Shown: piece by piece, positions 57,101-64,000 of the stretch
How the letters are laid out: each line of letters begins with the position of its first letter
Numbering within the stretch: the stretch's first letter is position 1
From: Lunularia cruciata
Lineage: Eukaryota > Streptophyta > Marchantiopsida > Lunulariales > Lunulariaceae
Assembly: GCA_948567375.1 (NCBI GenBank)
Contig: OX419757.1
Span: 15,376,001-15,440,000 of the forward strand
Length of the DNA: 64,000 nucleotides
Reading direction: 5' to 3'
Made by a program: the position numbers and the translations under genes
The notes under the pieces: generated by a model
Databases searched by the model: none
What the model was told of the DNA's origin: nothing
The model's input: only the letters and a program-made list of their open reading frames with translations

Positions 57101-58270
57101 CTTTATCACCAACTTCAAAGGTGAGATCACGACGATGATGGTCTGCATATTTTTTTTGGCAATTCTGAGCAACAAGGAGGTGAGACTTGGCTGTTGGAGC
57201 GATTGGGATATAGTGGTCAAGAATGTGGAAGTATGAGGAACCTGAGATGGAGGGGGAGCAAGAAGAGAATCTGGAACAAGCGGATCTTGGCCAAAATTGA
57301 GAAAGAAGGGAGAAAATCCGGTGCTTGGTTGTTTGGAATTGTTGTAGGCAAATTCTGCAATTGCAAGACATTCATCCCAATTGGTATGGTGGACATTGAC
57401 AAAGGCCCGCAACATATCTTCCAATGTACGATTTGCACGTTCGGTTTGTCCATCAGTTTGAGGATGATAGGCCGTGGACAAAGCAAGCTTGATGCCAAGT
57501 ATCTGGAAGAGTGCTTGCTAAAACTTCCCGGTAAATCAAGGATCACGGTCAGAGATGAGTACATGTGGCATCCCATGATGCTTGAAGACATTGTCAAAGT
57601 AGATTTGCGCTAAGGTTGGAGCATCCATGGTATCATAGGTTGGTGCCAAGTGGATTTGCTCACTGAGCTTATCCACAAACACCACAATTGCGGTGTGTCC
57701 TTGTTTTGTCTTTGGCAAGGATGTGATTAGATCCAAGCTCACATGCTCCCAGTGAGCAGATGGAATGGCAAGTGGTTGAAGGAGTCCACTCGGCTTCTGG
57801 TTACTAGCATTGTTACGTTGGCAACTCTCACACGATCTGACAAATTCTTGAACATCTTGTGTCATGTTGGGCCACCACCATTGACGTTAGAGGGTACCCA
57901 AGGTCTTGTCCACACCCATGTGACCAGCGATGGGTAAATCATGGGCTTCTTGAAGGCGCACAAGTCAAAGATCACCTTTGGCTGGAACATAGATCCGATC
58001 CGCATGGAATAGAAGGCCTTCCTTGAAGGAGAAGGTGTTGTACTCCTTGTCTCCTATTGTTAGACGACCATGTACCATTTGGAAGAAGGGATATTGTTGT
58101 AGAGCTAACCAAAACTCGTTATGGATCTTGGAGTCAATTGACACCGTCGTAATTGCTGCCGCGATGAGAGGAAGGGACTTCAAATCAGGTCGTCATGATA
58201 GATCATCAGGGATGACATGGAACCGACCTGGTTTGTACTCAAGTTTGATGTCGAACAATTGAAGTTGCTC
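57029..58270 (-). pseudogene. A5 integrase
   Basis: Two long open pieces (57536-57865 and 57029-57481) carry the whole enzyme. H...AGHMGVDKTL and CESCQRN form the zinc site, SLDLI holds the first Asp, ISDRDP the second, QTERANRTLEDML the Glu. Stops lie at the complements of 57536-57538 (just after ISDRDP), 57965-57967 and near 57887. The protein would join element DNA to the genome. With all catalytic residues kept, the copy died only recently. Upstream it continues the RNase H tail. Confidence 0.9.
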
Positions 58271-58276
58271 TTCCCA

Positions 58277-59836
58277 TCAATGATGTCGACTCTTCATGTG
58301 CTCCAGGTGTAAGGTTTGCAACAATGGCTTGTGATCAGTTCGCATGATCACTTGTTTCCCCAAGAGATAATGCCTCCATACCTTGGTGGCATATACCATT
58401 GCAAGTTGTTCCCGATCTTGAGTAGAGTAATTTCTTTCAGCTGTATTTAGTTGGTGAGACACAAAGGCAATGGGATGTAGTCCATCTGGAAATTCTTGTT
58501 GCAACACAGCTCCAATTGCAAAGTTAGAAGCATCAAAATCAACCACACAAGGTAGTTGAGGATCACATGGTTGAAGAATGGGTCTTGAAGACACCATATG
58601 TTTCAACTTCTGGAATGCTTCTTCATGTTTGGTGTTCCACTGGAAGCTCAAGTTCTTTCCCAAGAGGTCAGTCAATGGTGCAGCCACATGAGCATAATAG
58701 TGGATGAACCGCCGGTAAAAACTGGCCCATCCATTGAATGCCCGTACTTCTGTAGCATCCTTTCGGTTAGGCCAATAATCAGTAATGGCCTTGATCTTCT
58801 CTTCCTCCATCTTGATCCCCTCTGATGAGATCTTATGACCCAAGAAGGTAACCTCCTTCTGGCAAAAAGCACACTTCGACTTCTTGCAGTAAAATTTCCA
58901 TTGTCGTAGTCGTCTTAGGACTTCTTGCACATGATTCACGTGTTCTACCTCTGTCTTGCTATAGATTAAGATATCATCCAAGAACACCACCACTGACCAA
59001 TCCAATAGTCCATCCAACACCCGATGCATTTGATCCATGAAGATTGCTAGAGCATTAGTGAGTCTGAAAGGTAGAACTCTCCACTCAAAATGTCCATACC
59101 TTGTGCGAAAGGCAGTCTTTTGGACGTCCCCTCCTTCAATAGGAATTTGCCAATAGCCGCTACAAAGATCTAGCTTGGAAAAGTAGCGTGCTCCACTTAA
59201 CTGATCAAGCAGGTCATCGATCCAAGGCAAGGGATATGCATTCTTCATGGTTTGCTTATTGAGCCCACGGAAACAGAAACAAAGTCCTCCATCCTTCTTT
59301 GGAACAAATAGTACCGGTGCTCCCCATGGAGAGGTACTATGTCGTATGAAATCCTTCTCCAACAACTCTGTAAGTGTTGTTTGCAACTCCTCCAACTCCT
59401 TTGGTAAGAGCCGATAGATTGGTCTACTCATTGGAGTACTCCCTGGCAATAACTCGATCTTGAAGGGCATACCTCGATCAGAGAGTAATCCCTTTGGCAG
59501 ATCATCCGGAAACACATCTACAAACTCCTGAACTATCCAATCAACCGTTGCTTGATGTGGCACCTGTCCCTCCTTAGATTGTTCTTGTGCAATTGGCTTG
59601 ATCCACATTGCAAATACAGACTTATCTTCCTCCAAAGCTTGCTCTATGGCTGCTTCATTAACAAACTTCCCTTCTAGGGACTCATCTCTCTTCCAAGCTT
59701 GCTCTATGGTTGCCTTCTTGGCAAACTTCCCATCTTGGGACTCATTTCCCTTCCAGATTTGCTTTATGGCTACCTTCTCAACAAACTTCCCATCTTGGGA
59801 CTGACTATTCTTAGGTGTCTTACTCAGAGGTGCCAA
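58277..59836 (-). pseudogene. A5 linker repeats, reverse transcriptase and RNase H (519 open codons)
   Basis: The longest open frame in the window. Residues 1-60 are three tandem 20-residue units (SQDGKFVEKVAIKQIWKGNE and variants). RT follows with VDVFPDDLPKGL, SRPIYRLLPKELEEL, FRGLNKQTMKNAYPLP, KLDLCSGYWQIP and the polymerase box VVFLDDILIYS with both Asp residues. RNase H begins at VDFDASNFAIGAVLQQ and has NYSTQDREQLAMVYA and RTDHKPLLQ. The frame ends with a TGA near 58277 before the conserved WEEQL tail. In RT, IDYRGLN of sister copies reads FCFRGLN, a small local deletion. It is a fragment of a longer Pol frame, so the first Met is not the true start. Confidence 0.92.
59640..59820 (-). 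repeat. 60-bp in-frame repeats between protease and RT of A5
   Basis: Three units, each ending in CAAGCTTGCTCTATGG-type sequence on the plus strand, encode the 20-residue units at the start of the RT frame. Confidence 0.9.
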
Positions 59837-60260
59837 ACAACCTAATCAGAAATTCCTACCTTGGTGTTGTACTTGAATTTGACGTCGGGTCCAATCAAAT
59901 TAAACCTTATGATGTTCAAGCCAAGGTAGACCCAAAATGATATCATAGTGTAGAGGTGCCACTACAAACCTCATACACTCCAAATAATCCTTCCCAATCT
60001 TGAAGGTAACAGGATGCAAGATGCAGAATGCAGAACTTTTTCTACCATCCGCCATCATCAAACTACTTCCAATCATTGGCTTGATAGGAATACCCAATTC
60101 CTTTGCTACTTGCATAGATATGCAATTCTTTGAACTCCAGAATCAACCAAAATCCTACAACCTCAATTAGATATCGTACCTTGCAATTGAAGCAAACTTG
60201 CATAGGTCGAGCCTTCAATCCTATTGGAACTAATCAAGCTCCCAGTAGGCGGCTCAAAAT
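59837..60260 (-). pseudogene. A5 aspartic protease
   Basis: The catalytic motif is ILVDSGVQRIA (complement of about 60130-60160), D-S-G intact. VAKELGIPIKPMIGSSLMMA and YDIILGLPWLEHHKV follow (59900-60115). One stop lies just before the active-site strand (after ISN) and one frame break follows it. The enzyme would process the polyprotein. Downstream it leads into the linker repeats. Confidence 0.88.
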
Positions 60261-60289
60261 CTCCTACTGGGATTCTTTGTTTCCCTGAT

Positions 60290-61165
60290 CATTTTGTTCA
60301 ACAAACTCCATCTGGGCAACTTGTCGAGGTCGCCCATTCCTAAGTGGACATTCAACAATACAATGTCCAACTTGGCGACAATAAAAGCAACCTCCATTTT
60401 GTCATAATCTTTCTCTATCTGCTATGCCAAGTGGTCTTCATTGGATAGCATCAGTCTCCATTGGTACCGGTTCTTCCACTTGTGGTACTGGTAGGTTTTG
60501 TGTAGGTCGAGGTCGAGACCAAGTTGTCGCAACTAAGGAATCAAAACGCTCAGCCAATTGCATGGCTTCTTCTACGTTCTGTGGCTCTTGCATGGTCACC
60601 TCCAATCTGGTTCGTGACTTCAATCCTCGCACAAATTGATCCATAACTTTACCTTCTTGGATATCTAGAATTTGCATGATGATATTTTGAAATTGTGTGA
60701 TGTAGCTTCTCACCAAGCCAATCTGCCTCAACTCCACCAATTTATCTTGTGCAGCTTGGGTGGCATTTATAGTCTGAAATCGACCAAGTATTGCATCCTT
60801 GAATTCTGCCCATGTCAAAATTGGTGTAACAATTTGTCATTAAGCTCTTTCTACTCGGAATTGCCACCAAAGTTTTGCCACGCCACCCAAATTGGCTAGA
60901 AGCCAAGAGAATTTGTTTCCGCTCGTCTTGAAGATTGGTGGCTTCAAAGTAACGTTCACAGTCAAACACAAAATTCTCCACTGTGCCTGGAAGATTCTTG
61001 CCTTCAAACACCTTGGGTTTTGGAAATTGAATGCAATCTTCTCCATCTCGAACTAGCGCTCTGTCTATCTGTTCTTGTCGTTTGCTGGTCTCGTTCATCC
61101 AACAATCGAGTAAGATGCTCAATTTGTTGTTGCATTGCAAGGATAACATCCAGTATTGCCGCCAT
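60290..61165 (-). pseudogene. A5 gag with zinc knuckle
   Basis: The start is the ATG complementary to 61163-61165 (MAAILDVILAMQQQ, coiled-coil-like), chosen because all copies share it. A frameshift near 61080 leads to the frame with KPKVFEGKNLPGTVENFVF. The capsid part is open at 60438-60818 (FKDAILGRFQ, FVRGLKSRTRLEV). A perfect knuckle CFYCRQVGHCIVEC lies at about 60345-60392. Gag would build the particle and bind RNA. Two frame breaks are visible. Confidence 0.9.
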
Positions 61166-61419
61166 TGCTACTACTTTATTCCCCTACCCTCAATTCATCT
61201 AGGTGATTAACACATAGATACAACACGTACACCGTTCTCCATAAGTTACAACTGGAAGTATCAAGGGTTCCTCTGACACGGTGATCATATGTAGAAAATC
61301 CTACCCAAAGCGTGAGGTGATGAATTGTGTGAAATGATGCTTTGGTAATATCTGGATATGAAAGTCCTAATGGTTTGGCAGAAGTGGATTTGGTGGTCCA
61401 TAAATTCCATCCATCCCAT

Positions 61420-61436
61420 TCCTACTCTGATACCAA
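61420..61436 (-). other. Primer-binding site of A5
   Basis: The complement reads TTGGTATCAGAGTAGG next to the LTR; the first 11 bases of TGGTATCAGAG match the initiator-Met primer site exactly. Confidence 0.85.
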
Positions 61437-61802
61437 TGTAAAAGACCGAAACCGAGGAGAGAAATAGGAGAATGGAACCTCACATTGAGACACTTGAATG
61501 AGGGAAAACTCCGAATGCCTAGCATGAGCTTTGGCTTTGGTATTTATAGGTAGCATACAAGGTCCTTGAGAAGCTTCTCAAGAAGCTCCCTTCTAGAAGC
61601 CGCCTACTTGGCGTGCAAGCTAAGCTAGTTGGAAGCTTCTAGAAGCTTCCTTCTAGAAGTTACTTACTTAAGGTGCAAGCTAAGCTAACGGGAAGCTTCC
61701 CAAGAAGCTTCCTAGATACTTCCAGAATATTCTAGGCTACTTTGTCTTATGTGCTACTTCGTAAGCCCGACTAACTTTGTCGCTAAACTTCATATTGTTA
61801 CA
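61437..61802 (-). repeat. 5' LTR of A5
   Basis: 366 bp, ends TGTAAAAGACC and ATATTGTTACA. The TATA box TATTTATA (minus-strand TATAAATA) is at 61541-61548. This LTR drives transcription of the youngest copy. Confidence 0.93.
61632..61658 (-). promoter_or_regulatory. Perfect four-unit heat-shock element in the A5 promoter LTR
   Basis: GAAGCTTCTAGAAGCTTC at 61632-61649 is GAAnnTTCnnGAAnnTTC without mismatch, followed by TTCTAGAA at 61651-61658. It lies about 85-115 bp upstream of the TATA box on the transcribed strand. Confidence 0.65.
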
Positions 61803-62660
61803 AGGGATATGCATTATTCACTATTTTTTTATTGATGCCATGTTGATCAATACAAAAACAAAGTCCTCCATCCTTCTTTGGGATAAATAGTACCGGTGCT
61901 TCCCAAGGAGATATACTATGTTACATGAAATCCTTCTCCAAAAACTCCATCATTGTTGTCCAAAGCTCTTCCAAATCCTTTGGTGAGAGCCAATAGATTG
62001 GTCTACTTATTGAAGTTCTTCTTAGCAATAACTCAATGTTGAAGAGCATACCACAATCAAAGGGTAATCCCTTTGGAAAATCATTGAAAAACACATCTAC
62101 AAACTCCTAAACTATTTGATCAACCATTGCTTGATGAGGTTTTTTGCCTTCATCAAGATTCTTCATGTGCATAAGCTTGATCCACATTGTAAAAATAAGA
62201 ATATCTTCCCCCAAAGCTTGCTCTATGGTTGCTTTACCAACAAACTTCTTATCTTGGGATCGATTATTCTTAGGTGTTTACTCAAAGGTGCCAAACAATC
62301 TAATTGGTAATTCTTACCTTGGTGTTGTACTTGAATTTGTCATCGGGTCCAATTTAATTGAACCTTATGATGTTCAAGCCAAAGCAAACCTAGAATGATA
62401 TCCTAATATAGAGATGCCACTACAAACCTTATATAGTCCAAATACTCATTCCCAATCTTGCATGTAATAGGATGTGAGGTACAAAATACAAAACCGTTTC
62501 TATCGTAAGCCATCATCAATCTACTTTTAATTATTGGCTTGATAGGCATACCCAATTCCTTTGTTAATTGCAAAGACATACAATTCCTTGAACTTCCAAA
62601 ATCCTATAACCACAATGAGGTATCATACTTTGCATGTGAAACAAACTTGCATAGGTCAAG
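61803..62660 (-). pseudogene. A4 RT N-terminal half, linker unit and protease
   Basis: RT resumes directly after the AGGGA duplication with KKDGGLCF-like sequence near 61860-61880 and continues to about 62150. One linker unit lies at about 62205-62262 and protease at 62290-62640 with TFK/TCKIGNEY and IKPIIKSRL-like pieces. Numerous stops. Confidence 0.8.
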
Positions 62661-63580
62661 CCTTCAATCCCATTGGAACTAATCAAGTTCCCAATAGGTG
62701 GCTTGAAGTCTCATACTAGGATTCTTTGTTTCCTTGATCATCACACTCCACAAACTTCATTGGGAAATTTGTTGGGGTTGCTCATTCTTGAGTGGACATT
62801 CAACAATGTAATGTCCAATATGGCAACAATAAAAGAAACCATCATTTTTTCAATCTTTCTTTATGGATAGTGCTAATTGGTCTTCATTGGACAGCATCAA
62901 TCTCCATCAATGCTAACTCTTCCACCTGTATATAGCGTGTTGGTGGGTTTTGTGAAGGTCAAGGTTGAGACCAAGTTGTTGCAACTTAGGAATCAAAGTG
63001 CTTAGCCAACTGCATGGCTTCTTCCAAGTGTTTGGGCTCTTTTATGGTCACTTCCATTTGGTGCATGACTTCAAGCTCCTCACAAATCAATCCAAAGCTT
63101 CCCCTTCTAGTATATCTAGAATTTTCATTATGGTGTTATAAAATTTAGTGATGTAGCTTCTCACAAATCCAATTTGCTTCAATTCTACCAATCTATCTTG
63201 TACGGCTCATGCAACATTTATAGCTTGGAATCTCCCAATTATTGTGCTCTTGAATTCTTCACATGTCAAGATTGGCACAATAAATTATTGTTAGCTTGCT
63301 CCACTCAAAATCACCACCATAGTTTTGCAACTCCATCCATTTGTCTTGAAGGAATTTGCCTCCATTCATATTGAAGATTTGTAGCTTCAAAATAACTTTC
63401 ACAATCAAACAAAAAATTCTCCACTACCTTGGGCTTTGGAAATCAGATTTGCTCTTCTTCTTCTCAAAATGGTTCTATCTCTACATGCTCTTATCATTGA
63501 TGGTCTCTTTCTTCTAAAAATTTAGTAAGGTGCTTGATTTGTTGTTTCATAACAATGATAACTTGATGCATTGCCACCAT
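62661..63580 (-). pseudogene. A4 gag remnant
   Basis: The start ATG is complementary to 63578-63580 (ATGGTGGCAATG context). The capsid part lies near 63000-63460 and the decayed knuckle near 62790-62840. No intact frame. Confidence 0.78.
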
Positions 63581-63848
63581 GGCTACTACTCTATCAAACT
63601 ATCTACAATCATCTAAGTTAACACGTAGATTTAACATATCCATCATTCTCCATAAGTTACAATTGGAAGAATTAAGGGTTCATTGGACAAGGTGATCACA
63701 TTCAGAAAATTTTGCCCAAAGTATGAGATGATGAATTGCATGAAATGATGTTTTGGTAGTACATGGACACAAAAATCCCAATGGTTTGGTGGAAATAGAT
63801 TTGGTGGTCTATAAATTCCATCCATCCCATTGTTGCTCTGATACCAAT

Positions 63849-64000
63849 ATTAAAGACCGAGGAGAGAAATAAGAGAATGGAAAATCACATTGGGAATTTG
63901 AATGACTAAAACTCCAAATGCCTAGCATGAGCTTGGCCTTTGGTATTTATAAGAAACAATTTTTTTTTTGAGAATCTTCTTAGGAAGCTTCTTAAAAGCC
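63849..64000 (-). repeat. 5' LTR of A4, cut by the window end
   Basis: Starts near TATTAAAGACCGAGGAG and continues with TATTTATAAG (about 63943-63952) up to the edge. Directly left of it the primer site reads TGGTATCAGAGCA on the minus strand, an exact match. Confidence 0.85.

Larger units (their letters stand above)
56231..61802 (-). mobile_element. Family A chromovirus copy A5 (minus): youngest and best preserved
   Basis: Flanked by perfect AGGGA duplications (56226-56230 and 61803-61807) inside the RT of A4. The two LTRs differ by few substitutions by eye, apart from one extra repeat unit of about 60 bp in the 3' LTR and a 13-bp insertion in the 5' LTR. All domains are present, and the catalytic residues of protease (D-S-G), RT (FLDD) and integrase (D, D, E) are all kept. 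Only a handful of stops and one or two frameshifts break it. It has visibly more CG dinucleotides than older copies. Confidence 0.95.
53232..64000 (-). mobile_element. Family A chromovirus copy A4 (minus), interrupted by A5, runs off the window
   Basis: From right to left: 5' LTR (63849 onward, cut by the window end), primer site, leader, gag, protease, one linker unit, RT split by A5 at 56230/61803, RNase H, integrase, chromodomain and 3' LTR (53232-53661). The catalytic Glu of integrase is lost (QTER reads QIKH near 54465-54480). Many stops mark an old copy, older than A5. Confidence 0.9.

Overview
The window is nuclear DNA of a land plant. It holds one intact-looking intron-containing gene set in a large block of decayed transposable elements. 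The gene (39737-43604, + strand, six coding exons) joins a glutaredoxin-like domain, a DEP domain and a DUF547 domain, an architecture known only from plants. The long CT-rich leader, the chromodomain-bearing Ty3/gypsy elements, a FAR1/MULE transposase with an OTU peptidase and a 'lower-plant' type non-LTR reverse transcriptase together suggest a non-seed plant, perhaps a bryophyte. That placement is inference; nothing in the window names the species.

Left block (1-35400). It starts with the 5' part of a non-LTR reverse transcriptase on the minus strand (1-1387) and an AT-rich stretch without a recognisable gene (1388-4539). A nested stack of two chromovirus families follows. Family A has LTRs of about 370-490 bp that start TGTAACAATATGG and end TTTTACA, an initiator-Met tRNA primer site, and gag, protease, RT, RNase H, integrase and chromodomain. 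Family B has LTRs of about 740 bp that start TGTAATACCAAG and end ATTACA, also with a chromodomain. A2 (6923-13177) sits inside A1, a family B solo LTR sits inside the 3' LTR of A2, B1 (13189-19828) follows, and A3 (21979-27569) sits inside an LTR of a minus-strand A copy. Two inverted remnants of an unrecognised protein-coding repeat, called family C here, lie at 27.9-28.7 kb and 32.3-34.4 kb.

Middle island (35400-47900). This part is visibly less AT-rich and contains no LTR element. It carries a short dispersed repeat (D), the host gene with ACGT-core and site II promoter motifs, a hairpin cluster, and an 85-bp tandem repeat with a cruciform-forming core.

Right block (47900-64000). A decayed MULE/FAR1-type transposase with FAR1 zinc finger, DDE domain, SWIM finger and OTU box (49964-53110) is split by a family B solo LTR. 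It is followed by minus-strand A4, which runs off the window, with the youngest and best preserved copy, A5 (56231-61802), inserted in it with a perfect AGGGA target duplication.

The most interesting signal is in the family A LTRs. They are built from tandem units rich in GAAnnTTC pairs and include an exact four-unit heat-shock element upstream of a TATA box, so this chromovirus family is predicted to be heat-responsive. The stops in its pol genes also fall at former CGA codons, now TGA or CAA, which is a signature of methylated-cytosine decay.
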